Origin: JBAXXL01 sp038206725
GTDB lineage: Bacteria; Bacteroidota; Ignavibacteria; Kapaibacteriales; UBA2268
Direction: 5' to 3'
Assembly: GCA_038206725.1 (NCBI GenBank)
Contig: JBBRAO010000038.1
Location: 1-28,965, forward strand
DNA length: 28,965 nucleotides
Below are positions 6,915 to 14,231 of the stretch, piece by piece. Position numbers and translations under genes: made by a program. How positions within the stretch are numbered: the stretch's first letter is position 1; each line of letters starts with the position of its first letter. Below the pieces are notes generated by a model. It ran no database searches and was not told the DNA's origin. It worked only from the letters and a program-made list of their open reading frames with translations.

Positions 6915-8258
6915 TTAGGAGATATTTTCCTTTGTCTCTTCCGCTTCTACATCTACAGTAGTTTCAACATCGTCATTTTCTTCTAATGGCTTTCCGGAAA
7001 AATCAACTTCCCTAGTTTCTGCATAATCCAATAGTAAGTCCACAACCTTTTTATTGAGAATTTGGGCTTTTACTTGAGGATTATCTTTGATTATTGATAA
7101 AAACTGGTCAACAGGAATATTATACTGAACGGCTTGTTTTGAAGCAAATTCCTCTAAATCATAATCTTCGACTTCGATAGTTTCTTTTTTAACGATTTCG
7201 TCTTTAATAATTTCCCATCTAACCGCTCTGCTTGCCATAGGTTTGAAATATTCTAACATATCGTCGCTAATCATATCTTCTTTAGGCTCTTGCTTTGTCA
7301 TATCCTGTAAATAAGACATAGCAGTGTTTTTAGCGGCTTCCATAACAGCACTATCAGGAATTGGGAATTCACCGTGAAGTTCCAACACTTCTTTCATTAG
7401 ATTATTTTCCATCGCTTGACGAGAACGTCCATCCCAATATTCTTGCAGACGGAATGCTATTTCTTGACGGTAATCTTCAGTATTTTCGAATTTGTCTTGT
7501 GTATATTTTTTAACTAATTCATCATCAAATTCTGCAGGAATTGATTTATTAATTGCAACGACTTCAACTTGAAGAAAATCAATTTCAGCAGGATTTTGAG
7601 GATTGAATTTGACGAATTCAAATACTTCATTGATTTTTTTACCTAGTAAATTTGTTTTCAATTCTGGATCAACATTCGGCGCATATAAATCTATCGAATC
7701 TTCCAAGGGTTCTTCGCCAATTAAAGGTAAACGAGTAGAATTATCTAATTTTACAGTTTTTATATCAACTACGCAATTTTGATCTTCTATTTCTTCGGCA
7801 TCTTCAAACTCACCATATTCACGGCATAGATTATCTATATGTTCTGCTATTTCTTCATCCGAAACGACGTGAACAGGTTCGTCAATTACCAAAGATGTAT
7901 AATCTTTTAATTCTACGCCCGGTAAAATATCAAGGTTCATAAAATAAGTTACACTACCGTCTTCTTCGATTTTTACATCTACTAATTCAGGTTCACCGGT
8001 ATATCTTATTTTTTCTTTCTTACATAAGTCGAAGAATTCTTTATTAATTAAGTCTTGATAAGTATCTGCTTCTATTGCTTTTCCATAAATGCGTTTTATC
8101 ATTTCTAATGGCGCTTTACCTTTACGGAAGCCTTGAATAGATGCGTCTTTTTGTATATTTCTATATGCATCATCAAAATGCGGTTGCATATCAACACGAG
8201 TATAATGTAAGGTTAACTCATATCTGCAGCCTTCGAGTTGTTTTAATTGGTGTTCCAA
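6915..8258 (-). CDS. tig: Trigger factor, ribosome-associated chaperone
   Basis: Trigger factor binds near the ribosomal exit tunnel and shields nascent chains. The N-terminal domain carries the ribosome-binding signature GFRKGKAP and the typical start (QLEGCRYELTLHY). A central region in the place of the FKBP-like domain and a long helical C-terminal arm follow, ending in an acidic tail. I place the start at a TTG (8258), giving 447 residues. AGGA lies 8 bases upstream, and the homologous region begins here. The longer reading from the TTG at 8294 adds 12 unlikely residues, including CC and YY pairs. A terminator-like hairpin (8301-8327) lies just upstream, so expression may rely on read-through from tRNA-Leu or on a weak local promoter. 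Confidence 0.95.
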   Translation of the reverse strand: MEHQLKQLEGCRYELTLHYTRVDMQPHFDDAYRNIQKDASIQGFRKGKAPLEMIKRIYGKAIEADTYQDLINKEFFDLCKKEKIRYTGEPELVDVKIEEDGSVTYFMNLDILPGVELKDYTSLVIDEPVHVVSDEEIAEHIDNLCREYGEFEDAEEIEDQNCVVDIKTVKLDNSTRLPLIGEEPLEDSIDLYAPNVDPELKTNLLGKKINEVFEFVKFNPQNPAEIDFLQVEVVAINKSIPAEFDDELVKKYTQDKFENTEDYRQEIAFRLQEYWDGRSRQAMENNLMKEVLELHGEFPIPDSAVMEAAKNTAMSYLQDMTKQEPKEDMISDDMLEYFKPMASRAVRWEIIKDEIVKKETIEVEDYDLEEFASKQAVQYNIPVDQFLSIIKDNPQVKAQILNKKVVDLLLDYAETREVDFSGKPLEENDDVETTVDVEAEETKENIS

Positions 8259-8300
8259 GCTAATAATCCTATAATATGGACAACAGTTTTGCAAATATCG

Positions 8301-8327
8301 AAAAAGCCCGCTTTTTCGGGCTTTTTT
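8301..8327 (-). terminator. Terminator-like hairpin after tRNA-Leu(UAG), upstream of tig
   Basis: AAAAAGCCCG and CGGGCTTTTT pair around a 6-base loop, with T-tracts on both strands. On the minus strand it starts one base after the tRNA end, so it would stop or attenuate tRNA transcription before tig. Its T-tract also works on the plus strand. Confidence 0.75.
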
Positions 8328-8328
8328 G

Positions 8329-8410
8329 TACGGATGGAGGGACTCGAACCCACACGCCTCTCGGCACTAGATCCTAAATCTAGCGCGTCTACCAATTCCG
8401 CCACATCCGC
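8329..8410 (-). tRNA. tRNA-Leu (anticodon UAG)
   Basis: An 82-base class II tRNA. The acceptor stem GCGGATG pairs with CATCCGT (one G-U at the end), with discriminator A. The anticodon stem-loop CTAGA-TTTAGGA-TCTAG gives anticodon UAG. The long variable arm GTGCCGAGAGGCGT and T arm GTGGG-TTCGAGT-CCCTC are normal. CCA is not encoded. Confidence 0.95.
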
Positions 8411-8424
8411 AACATTTAGGAATT

Positions 8425-8456
8425 CAAAATTAACTATATTATTTTAAATAGCCAAA
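8425..8456 (-). promoter_or_regulatory. Promoter of tRNA-Leu(UAG)
   Basis: On the minus strand TTTG (8453-8456), a 20-base spacer and TAATTTTG (8425-8432), ending 14 bases before the tRNA. Architecture is identical to the pncC promoter. The box runs into TTTTGAATTCCT, which is shared with the tRNA-Cys promoter. Confidence 0.6.
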
Positions 8457-8495
8457 AAAATATTAAAAATATAATTATTTTTCTTATTTTATTAG

Positions 8496-8503
8496 TATTT
8501 TTG
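8496..8503 (+). promoter_or_regulatory. -7 box candidate for purK
   Basis: TATTTTTG matches TAnnTTTG and ends 27 bases before the purK ATG. No convincing TTTG -33 element is present at the right distance, so support is limited to the -7 box. Confidence 0.35.
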
Positions 8504-8530
8504 TTTTTTAATAATAACCAAGATTGATAA

Positions 8531-9694
8531 ATGTTAAAATCTTTGAATAATGATAATAAGCCACTTACGTTAGGTATTTTAGGTGGTGGACAATTAGCCA
8601 AAATGTTAGCTTCGGCGGCATATAGAATGGGACTCAATGTAGCTGTTATTGAAAATCAGAGCTATACTCCCGCCGGTGATATGACAAAAAATGATTTTAT
8701 TAATGGGTGGGATAATGATGAAGATTTAGAAGCATTTATTATAAAATCCGATATTATTACTTTAGAAAACGAGTTTATATCACCTGCTATATTGGAAAAA
8801 ATTGAAAAAACGATGAGTGTTTATCCGAGTTCCAAAACTATGAGATTGGTTCAAGATAAATTCATCCAAAAAAATACATTTCAAAATGTAGGTTTACCCA
8901 TACCTATTTTTACAAGTTTATATACTATCGAAGACGCATTGGACTTCGGTAATGTAAACGGCTATCCCTTTGTAATTAAGTCAAGAAAATTCGGTTACGA
9001 TGGTTATGGTAATGCTACTATTAATTCACCCGAAGAAATTAAAACCGCGTGGGATAAATTCAAAGCCGATTCACTTCGCTCGGATTTGATGGCGGAAAAA
9101 TTTGTTTATTTCCAAAAGGAACTCGCGGTAATGGTAGGCCGTTCAACAAATGGCGAAACTGCCGTTTATCCTTGTGTTGAAACAATCCAGAAAAATCATA
9201 TATGCCATAGTGTTATGGCACCGGCTCCTATTGATAAAGAATTGCAAATGCTGGCAAAGAAAATTTCTCTTAAAGCGGTTGAAGCAATTAATGGTGTTGG
9301 TGTGTTCGGTGTAGAATTATTTTTGACAAATGATAATCAATTATTAATCAATGAAATTGCTCCCCGCCCACACAATTCAGGTCACTACACAATTGAATGT
9401 TGTTATTGCTCGCAGTATGAAAACGCGATACGAGCAATTTGCGGCTTACCTTTGGGTTCTACAGAAATGATCAGACCGGGAGGTGCTATGGTGAATTTGT
9501 TGGGTAAACACGACGGTAGCGGAGTACCGCGAGATATTACCAAAACACTTTCAAATAGAGATGTTTGGCTCCACTTATATAATAAAAAGTCTTCTCGTAA
9601 AGGGCGCAAAATGGGACATATTACAACAATGGCGGATACACCCGAAGAAGCTTTAGAAAAGGCATTGAAAGCCGCAAACGATTTGATTTGGTAA
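8531..9694 (+). CDS. purK: 5-(carboxyamino)imidazole ribonucleotide synthase (PurK)
   Basis: PurK uses ATP and bicarbonate to carboxylate AIR to N5-CAIR in purine synthesis, upstream of PurE. The 387-residue protein is a full-length ATP-grasp enzyme. It has the N-terminal signature GILGGGQLAKMLASAAYRMG, the central PFVIKSRKFGYDGYGN nucleotide-binding stretch, EKFVYFQKELAVMV, and the catalytic block GVGVFGVELF...NEIAPRPHNSGHYTIE. The end (GRKMGHITTMADTPEEALEKA) matches the family. It is transcribed alone, and purE is not in the window. A shared bidirectional terminator follows immediately. Confidence 0.96.
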   Translation: MLKSLNNDNKPLTLGILGGGQLAKMLASAAYRMGLNVAVIENQSYTPAGDMTKNDFINGWDNDEDLEAFIIKSDIITLENEFISPAILEKIEKTMSVYPSSKTMRLVQDKFIQKNTFQNVGLPIPIFTSLYTIEDALDFGNVNGYPFVIKSRKFGYDGYGNATINSPEEIKTAWDKFKADSLRSDLMAEKFVYFQKELAVMVGRSTNGETAVYPCVETIQKNHICHSVMAPAPIDKELQMLAKKISLKAVEAINGVGVFGVELFLTNDNQLLINEIAPRPHNSGHYTIECCYCSQYENAIRAICGLPLGSTEMIRPGGAMVNLLGKHDGSGVPRDITKTLSNRDVWLHLYNKKSSRKGRKMGHITTMADTPEEALEKALKAANDLIW

Positions 9695-9724
9695 AATAAA
9701 AGCCGCTTTCGAGCGGCTTTTATT
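9695..9724. terminator. Bidirectional terminator between purK and flavodoxin
   Basis: A 13-bp perfect stem with core AAAAGCCGCT / AGCGGCTTTT around a TTCG tetraloop, with T-rich flanks on both strands. It starts right after the purK stop and lies 65 bases beyond the flavodoxin stop. It serves both convergent genes. Confidence 0.85.
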
Positions 9725-9788
9725 TATTATTCATAAGTTCTACAAATTGATTGATATTTCAATTAGTTCACCACAAACTACATCGCAT

Positions 9789-10295
9789 TTATGCGCCCAA
9801 TTCTTTTTTAATTTGTGCTACCCAATTTTCAAGTCTTTCGTCTGTCATTTCGTCTTGGTTTTCAACATCAATTGGCAAACCAATAAATTTACCGTCAACT
9901 ATTGCGCGCGATGAATCATAGTCATACCCCGCTATTGGCCAAGAACCGAAAAATTTAGCGCCTTTGCAAGCTTGATACAGAACGCCCATTCCGTCAACAA
10001 AGTTTTCAGAATATCCATCTTGATCGCCTAAACCAACGAAACCAACGTTTTTTCCTGAAAAATCAAATTGACTGAAATCTTTAAAGAGTGAATCGAAATC
10101 GTCTTGTAATTCGCCATCGTTCCAAGTTGATGTTGCAAAAATCATTGTTTCGTAGTTATTGAAATCGTCTGTAGAAACAGATGCTACGTTATGGGATTCA
10201 GCTTCAAAGCCGTTATCGTTCATTAGACCAACTAATTTTTCACATACTGATTCAGTATTACCGGTGCTTGAACCGAAGAAAATGCCTACTTTCAT
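9789..10295 (-). CDS. fldA: Flavodoxin, long-chain type
   Basis: Flavodoxins are FMN-binding one-electron carriers that can replace ferredoxin. The 168-residue length and the loop after strand 3 fit the long-chain class. The FMN phosphate-binding loop FGSSTGNTES is at residues 7-16. The aromatic isoalloxazine-binding loops are seen as ATSTWNDGELQDDF and GLGDQDGYSENFVDG. The sequence ends with an expected amphipathic helix. TAGGAATTAAT directly before the ATG is a clear ribosome-binding site. It faces purK with a shared terminator and has a TATTTTTG -7 candidate upstream. The redox partner is not visible here. Confidence 0.95.
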   Translation of the reverse strand: MKVGIFFGSSTGNTESVCEKLVGLMNDNGFEAESHNVASVSTDDFNNYETMIFATSTWNDGELQDDFDSLFKDFSQFDFSGKNVGFVGLGDQDGYSENFVDGMGVLYQACKGAKFFGSWPIAGYDYDSSRAIVDGKFIGLPIDVENQDEMTDERLENWVAQIKKELGA

Positions 10296-10341
10296 ATTAA
10301 TTCCTATTAGTAAAATTTGTAATTTTCAAATAATATACTTT

Positions 10342-10349
10342 CAAAAATA
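10342..10349 (-). promoter_or_regulatory. -7 box candidate for flavodoxin
   Basis: TATTTTTG on the minus strand, 46 bases before the flavodoxin start. It lies in the sequence TTATTATTTTTGAAAG, which also occurs upstream of the Nudix-parAB operon. A -33 TTTG is not evident. Confidence 0.35.
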
Positions 10350-10435
10350 ATAAGATTAATTTGAATATAAAACCTTTTGTTAAAAATTATCTATTATTCA
10401 TTTCGTCTTTTTTTATTTTACACGAGATTATATTA

Positions 10436-11152
10436 ATGAAAATACCCTACATTTTACAAGAAATTGACCTATTAACCAAAATAATAGCATTGTATGATGC
10501 TCCTTATGACACTGAATTCAAAAATGTTATTGAAGTGAGCCCAACTAAGAAAAACTGTATTTTCCAGTTTTATAACGATTGGCAAGAAATCAAAACCTTA
10601 AGATTAACAAAACAATCTTATGGTTGTGGTGGTTGTGGCACTTGGCTTTTTAATGAGTCCAAGCGTACAAAAGAACAATTAGTTGATTTTCTATTTGAAA
10701 CGGAAAAACTTAGGTTTAACAGAGAGCACATTGAAGAATTCACAAATAAAGCAAAATGTTACAGTCCAAAAAATGATGCCATCTTTATTGGAGAGTTAGA
10801 TGAAAGATTTATGGATTATGTGAAAACTATTACCATATTTGCTAATCCTGATCAAATAAGTATTTTGCAACACGCCTTCAGCTATTACTTTGGAGCTGAC
10901 GAAGTACCTTTTATTATTGAATTTGGTTCAGGATGTATGCAAATGTTGAATATAATCGAAAAATATAATGAGCCAAAAGCGATTTTGGGTGGATTGGATT
11001 TTGCTTCTCGAGGGTATTTGCCTAAAGAATTTTTTGCGATAACAATGAATTGGAAAATGTATGATTTAATTTCCAAGATAGATGAACATAGTTTTTTGAC
11101 AACTTCATTTTTCAAGGGATTTAAAAAATCACGTCAAGGGTCGCTAAGCTAA
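10436..11152 (+). CDS. DUF169 (COG2043) family protein
   Basis: I assign this to DUF169, a family without an established biochemical role, from the late block KTITIFANPDQISILQHAF, FGSGCMQML and GLDFASRGYLPKEFFAI. That block matches the family pattern of a strand, PDQ, then a Cys-containing loop and an Arg/Gly-containing end. An earlier cluster YGCGGCGTW could bind metal or a cofactor. The ATG at 10436 gives 238 residues. A TTG at 10361 would add a hydrophobic extension (LLFISSFFIL) that DUF169 members do not normally have. Its stop overlaps the queC start as TAATG, so the two are translationally coupled. This suggests, but does not show, a link to deazapurine metabolism. Confidence 0.7.
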   Translation: MKIPYILQEIDLLTKIIALYDAPYDTEFKNVIEVSPTKKNCIFQFYNDWQEIKTLRLTKQSYGCGGCGTWLFNESKRTKEQLVDFLFETEKLRFNREHIEEFTNKAKCYSPKNDAIFIGELDERFMDYVKTITIFANPDQISILQHAFSYYFGADEVPFIIEFGSGCMQMLNIIEKYNEPKAILGGLDFASRGYLPKEFFAITMNWKMYDLISKIDEHSFLTTSFFKGFKKSRQGSLS

Positions 11153-11847
11153 TGGCCTATAATCAAAAAAAATGTGTTGTTGTGTTATCCGGAGGTATGG
11201 ATTCTACCTTATGTATGGCAATTGCTAAACGCGATGGTTATACTTTAGCCGCGATGCACTTAAATTACGGTCAATTAACTGAAAAGCGGGAAGAAAAAGC
11301 GTTTCTGGATGTTTGTAATTATTATAAAGTCGAAGAAAAGATAATTGTTGATACTAAGTTTTTCACGCAAATAGGCGGCTCAGGTTTGACTGATGATAGC
11401 GTGAAGATTGAAAATGCCGATTTAGATAACAAAGTTGTTCCAAATACCTACGTACCTTTTAGAAACGGCAACATTTTAGCTATCGCCACGAGCTGGGCTG
11501 AAGTAATCGGCGGGTCCGCGATTTTTATTGGTGCTGTTCAACAGGATTCGAGCGGATACCCCGATTGTCGAAAAAAATTCTTCGAAGAATTCGAAAAAGC
11601 AATCAATACCGGTACAAAACCCGAAACACAGATTAAAATCATAACCCCGATTATTGATTTCTCAAAAAGGGACATAGTGAGCCACAGTGTAGTAATTGGT
11701 TCACCTTTAGAGCTAACGTGGAGTTGTTATCGAAATTCCGATACAGCCTGCGGAACGTGCGATTCTTGCGCATTGAGACTGCGCGGCTTCCGGCAGGAAG
11801 GTTTGGAAGACCCAATCACCTATTTGGCAAGACCGGAATATAAATAA
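11152..11847 (+). CDS. queC: 7-cyano-7-deazaguanine synthase QueC
   Basis: QueC converts 7-carboxy-7-deazaguanine (CDG, the QueE product) to preQ0 using ATP and ammonia, on the way to queuosine. The PP-loop SGGMDST is at 13-19. VPFRNGNILAIA and QQDSSGYPDCR are conserved blocks. The zinc site is C192, C200, C203 and C206 within CYRNSDTACGTCDSCALR. Length (231) is normal. The start codon overlaps the preceding DUF169 stop by one base. queE lies 3.4 kb downstream on the same strand but in a separate transcript. queD and folE are not in the window. Confidence 0.97.
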   Translation: MAYNQKKCVVVLSGGMDSTLCMAIAKRDGYTLAAMHLNYGQLTEKREEKAFLDVCNYYKVEEKIIVDTKFFTQIGGSGLTDDSVKIENADLDNKVVPNTYVPFRNGNILAIATSWAEVIGGSAIFIGAVQQDSSGYPDCRKKFFEEFEKAINTGTKPETQIKIITPIIDFSKRDIVSHSVVIGSPLELTWSCYRNSDTACGTCDSCALRLRGFRQEGLEDPITYLARPEYK

Positions 11848-11857
11848 TAATTGAAAG

Positions 11858-12037
11858 TTGAAAATTGAAAATGCGAAGAAGAGGAACCTCCTAACCACAC
11901 TTTTCGGTTTGCTTGCTATGGAAATTGCGATTGTTCCCGATTTTGTCAAAATAGGTCCATTCATAGGCGGAGTATTTTTACTTGTTGCTTTAGTCTTCGT
12001 TTGGCGAAGTTTCTATAAAATGCGAATACCAAAATAA
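11858..12037 (+). CDS. Possible 59-residue two-helix membrane peptide
   Basis: An open frame downstream of queC encodes two hydrophobic segments (NLLTTLFGLLAMEIAIVPDFV and IGPFIGGVFLLVALVFVW). They are separated by KI and flanked by positive charges (NAKKRN at the start, RSFYKMRIPK at the end), as in small integral membrane proteins. The TTG at 11858 gives 59 residues. An ATG at 11918 would leave 39 and cut into the first helix. No strong ribosome-binding site precedes either, so the start is unsure. It begins 10 bases after queC and ends 21 bases before a good terminator, consistent with being the last gene of that transcript. No family is recognised. Confidence 0.45.
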   Translation: MKIENAKKRNLLTTLFGLLAMEIAIVPDFVKIGPFIGGVFLLVALVFVWRSFYKMRIPK

Positions 12038-12058
12038 AGATTTTGCGAACTTTTACAC

Positions 12059-12096
12059 TCATCCGATGAATCGAACTTGTCGGATGATTTTTTTTT
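12059..12096 (+). terminator. Intrinsic terminator after the queC transcript
   Basis: An 8-bp stem TCATCCGA / TCGGATGA with a 13-base loop is followed by nine Ts. It ends the DUF169-queC-small-peptide transcript and isolates the downstream gene. Confidence 0.8.
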
Positions 12097-12211
12097 GTAA
12101 CGAATTCTGTTTTCTTGTGTATTATATTTATAGCTTCTTGTTATGCAGATTCTAGAAATGCATAGCAAAATCTAAAAAAACTATTTATTAAATTTCTATT
12201 TAGGTGTTTTT

Positions 12212-13519
12212 ATGAAATCTTTGATTTACGCGATTATTATTTTCGCTCTCTCACTTTCTGTTATGTCAGAAGACAAATGGGAATCCTTTCCAATTCCCCA
12301 AACCCCCGGTATTACAGATAATGTTGTTACTAATTTAGTTACAACTCCGGATGGTCGGGTTTTTATGGTCTCCGGATGTGGATTTTACCAATTCTATAAT
12401 AATGAATGGACTAATATCTTAAAAGATACACCTTTCAACGATGGGAACCACGCAAATATTCAATCGCTCACTTATGATCCAAATGGAATTATTTGGGGCG
12501 CGTCGGAAATGGGATTTATGAAATATACTATTGCGACAGGTACAATTGAATATCTTGACAAACCTACTATGAGCGGAAGCGGTTCTGACTATGGATATTT
12601 GAATGGCTTAACTTTGGATAAAAAAAATAATCTATGGTTCATATCGAGAACACCCTATTTATCAAAATTTGATGGAACGACTTTTACGGACTGGGATATT
12701 TGTTATGTGAACAAGATTTTAGCAACCAATTTTAAATCCGCTACACTTTTAGCTGATAATGCTGGTAATATTTGGATAACGGGAGACGATGGAGCAATGA
12801 AAGTTTCTACCAATTCAACAGCAGATTCATTGAATTATCAAAAGTTTACACTTGAAGATATGTACTTTACCAAGGGACAGGTATTGACAATATGCTTAGA
12901 TAAAAAAGGATATATCTGGGCATCCAGCAGAGGCGGTGAAATTTCTTACTACAATGGAACTGCGTGGGTAAACATTCCCATACCTATAGAAATGAAGGGA
13001 GTGAAAGACGAATACGGAGAAGCCTTTATAAATACAATAGTAGAAGACAAATCCGGTGATATGCTTTTCTATTGGGGGTGTGCGGGATTTTATTTGAGTT
13101 ATAGTTCAGATGGGATTCTAACCAAAAATCAATTTCCGGCGGAAATTACAGATGATAATGGTGTAATATCCATTTTCGATGCGGCGATAGATAATAATGG
13201 CAATCTTTTACTTGGAACTTATGGCAAATCGTTAGTTAAGTATAGCAAAACAACTTCAATTAATGAAAAGGAACTTTCGTATCTCACGCTACAGCCAATT
13301 CCGGCTTTGGATTATATTGATATAACATCAATTGATCCTGAATTAATAAATCAAAATCGTACAAGAGCATATATAAGTATTTATAATTCTTTAGGCGAAT
13401 TAGTTAAAGATAACATTTCTGTTCAAAATTTGCCTTTCAGACTTAATATTTCTGATTTTTCATCAGGCGTCTATTTTATTAAAGCCGGATATAATTATTA
13501 TCGTTTTGTTAAAATATAA
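12212..13519 (+). CDS. Secreted beta-propeller protein with T9SS sorting tail
   Basis: A 435-residue exported protein. Residues 1-19 are a signal peptide (MKSLIYAIIIFALSLSVMS). The body has at least five propeller blades of the two-component-regulator (Reg_prop) type, each with an N-[GN]-x-[IL]-W-like core: PNGIIWGASEMG, KNNLWFISR, AGNIWITGDDG, KGYIWASSRGG and NGNLLLGTYG. The last ~75 residues (from LTLQPIPALDYIDI to GVYFIKAGYNYYRFVKI) form a type A T9SS sorting domain, with the IYNSLGELV and FSSGVYFIKA motifs. It is therefore predicted to cross the outer membrane by T9SS and be surface-attached or released. An AGGTG ribosome-binding site precedes the ATG. Binding partner unknown. Confidence 0.88.
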   Translation: MKSLIYAIIIFALSLSVMSEDKWESFPIPQTPGITDNVVTNLVTTPDGRVFMVSGCGFYQFYNNEWTNILKDTPFNDGNHANIQSLTYDPNGIIWGASEMGFMKYTIATGTIEYLDKPTMSGSGSDYGYLNGLTLDKKNNLWFISRTPYLSKFDGTTFTDWDICYVNKILATNFKSATLLADNAGNIWITGDDGAMKVSTNSTADSLNYQKFTLEDMYFTKGQVLTICLDKKGYIWASSRGGEISYYNGTAWVNIPIPIEMKGVKDEYGEAFINTIVEDKSGDMLFYWGCAGFYLSYSSDGILTKNQFPAEITDDNGVISIFDAAIDNNGNLLLGTYGKSLVKYSKTTSINEKELSYLTLQPIPALDYIDITSIDPELINQNRTRAYISIYNSLGELVKDNISVQNLPFRLNISDFSSGVYFIKAGYNYYRFVKI

Positions 13520-13558
13520 AAAAAGTGTTATTTTGTTTTAGTTATTGGGTAATTATAA

Positions 13559-13699
13559 AACTCAATTTTTTGGAACGAAACAAAATCTATAGATGACGGT
13601 TTGATGAGCAGAATGAATATTGATACATCAAATAAAACATTCGATGTTGATTCTTTCAAACAAGCGATACAATTTTTAGTGCAAAAAGGTTATTTATAA
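13559..13699 (+). pseudogene. Possible 3' remnant of a gene
   Basis: An open frame of 46 codons after a stop at 13556, with no start until the internal ATG at 13604 (31 residues: IDTSNKTFDVDSFKQAIQFL then VQKGYL). The composition reads like the end of a real soluble protein, with an amphipathic helix at its end. A strong terminator follows 31 bases later. There is no ribosome-binding site or N-terminal portion. The most economical reading is a truncated gene that kept its terminator, but a tiny intact gene cannot be ruled out. I do not recognise the family. The rest of 13520-13838 holds only the terminator, promoter and operator listed separately. Confidence 0.35.
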
Positions 13700-13729
13700 C
13701 CTAATACAACATTTATTACTCGATTATTT

Positions 13730-13762
13730 AGTTCCCGTGTTCATTATGGGAACTTTTTTTTT
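13730..13762 (+). terminator. Intrinsic terminator
   Basis: AGTTCCC pairs with GGGAACT around an 11-base loop and is followed by nine Ts in total. It is the first good terminator after the T9SS cargo gene and the putative remnant. Confidence 0.8.
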
Positions 13763-13769
13763 AAACATT

Positions 13770-13799
13770 TTTGTAATTAAAATTAATTTACTATTTTTG
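13770..13799 (+). promoter_or_regulatory. Promoter of the 124-residue membrane protein gene
   Basis: TTTG (13770-13773), an 18-base spacer and TATTTTTG (13792-13799) match the -33/-7 type. The -7 box overlaps the first base pairs of the inverted repeat that follows, placing an operator over the likely transcription start. Confidence 0.5.
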
Positions 13800-13836
13800 T
13801 AAAGTCTTCTTTACATATTATAAAGTTTATTTTACA
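13798..13836. promoter_or_regulatory. Double inverted-repeat operator candidate
   Basis: Site 1 (13798-13815) is a perfect TGTAAAG-TCTT-CTTTACA. Site 2 (13819-13836) is the imperfect copy TATAAAG-TTTA-TTTTACA. Their centres are 21 bp apart, two helical turns. They lie between the -7 box and the start codon at 13857, as expected for cooperative repressor binding. No regulator gene is adjacent in the window. Confidence 0.6.
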
Positions 13837-13856
13837 TTTTGCCAAACGGTTTTGAT

Positions 13857-14231
13857 ATGAAAACAAAATATCTGCTACCGCACTTGCTGAAATTACCCGG
13901 ATGGATAATTATAGGGATTGGAATTGCTTTAGGGATAATTACGCTGATATATTTACACTTTGTAAATCTTATTTTAAATCAACCTGAATTAACCAATGCG
14001 TTGAAATTAAATGAACAAAGTGGGTGGTTTGTTGGTGCCAGTGATAATTTTTTTTGGGGGGAGTTCGCTGGCTTATGTTTAATCATCGGTTCATTGCTTG
14101 TCTCTTTCTCAAAAGAGAAGGTTGAAGATGAATTTATTATGAATATCAGGTATCAATCTCTTTTCTGGGCTTTAATTGTAAATAGTATTTTGATAATACT
14201 CGCACTTTTTACAATTTATTTCCATTTCTAA
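13857..14231 (+). CDS. Small integral membrane protein, family unknown
   Basis: The ATG at 13857 gives 124 residues. A TTG at 13839 would add only six (MPNGFD) and lies within the operator region. Three hydrophobic helices are visible: PGWIIIGIGIALGIITLIYL, FFWGEFAGLCLIIGSLLVSF and SLFWALIVNSILIILALFTIYF. A charged segment KEKVEDEF lies between the second and third. The N-terminal KTKYLLPHLLKLPGWI pattern recalls a family of small hypothetical membrane proteins in Bacteroidota, known to me only as uncharacterised. Its promoter carries a double operator, so it is likely tightly repressed. Its last codons and 3' flank form copy B of the 75-bp repeat. Confidence 0.75.
   Translation: MKTKYLLPHLLKLPGWIIIGIGIALGIITLIYLHFVNLILNQPELTNALKLNEQSGWFVGASDNFFWGEFAGLCLIIGSLLVSFSKEKVEDEFIMNIRYQSLFWALIVNSILIILALFTIYFHF

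Noticed and set aside
8259..8294. Longer trigger factor start at the TTG at 8294
   Set aside because: The added residues are unlike any trigger factor N-terminus, and the AGGA site supports the TTG at 8258.
10361..10435. N-terminal hydrophobic extension of the DUF169 gene from a TTG
   Set aside because: No ribosome-binding site, and DUF169 proteins are soluble and start near the ATG at 10436. Kept only as an alternative start.
10361..11847. preQ1 riboswitch controlling the que genes
   Set aside because: Leaders of the DUF169-queC and queE transcripts show no C-rich loop with A-rich tail pseudoknot pattern that I could recognise.
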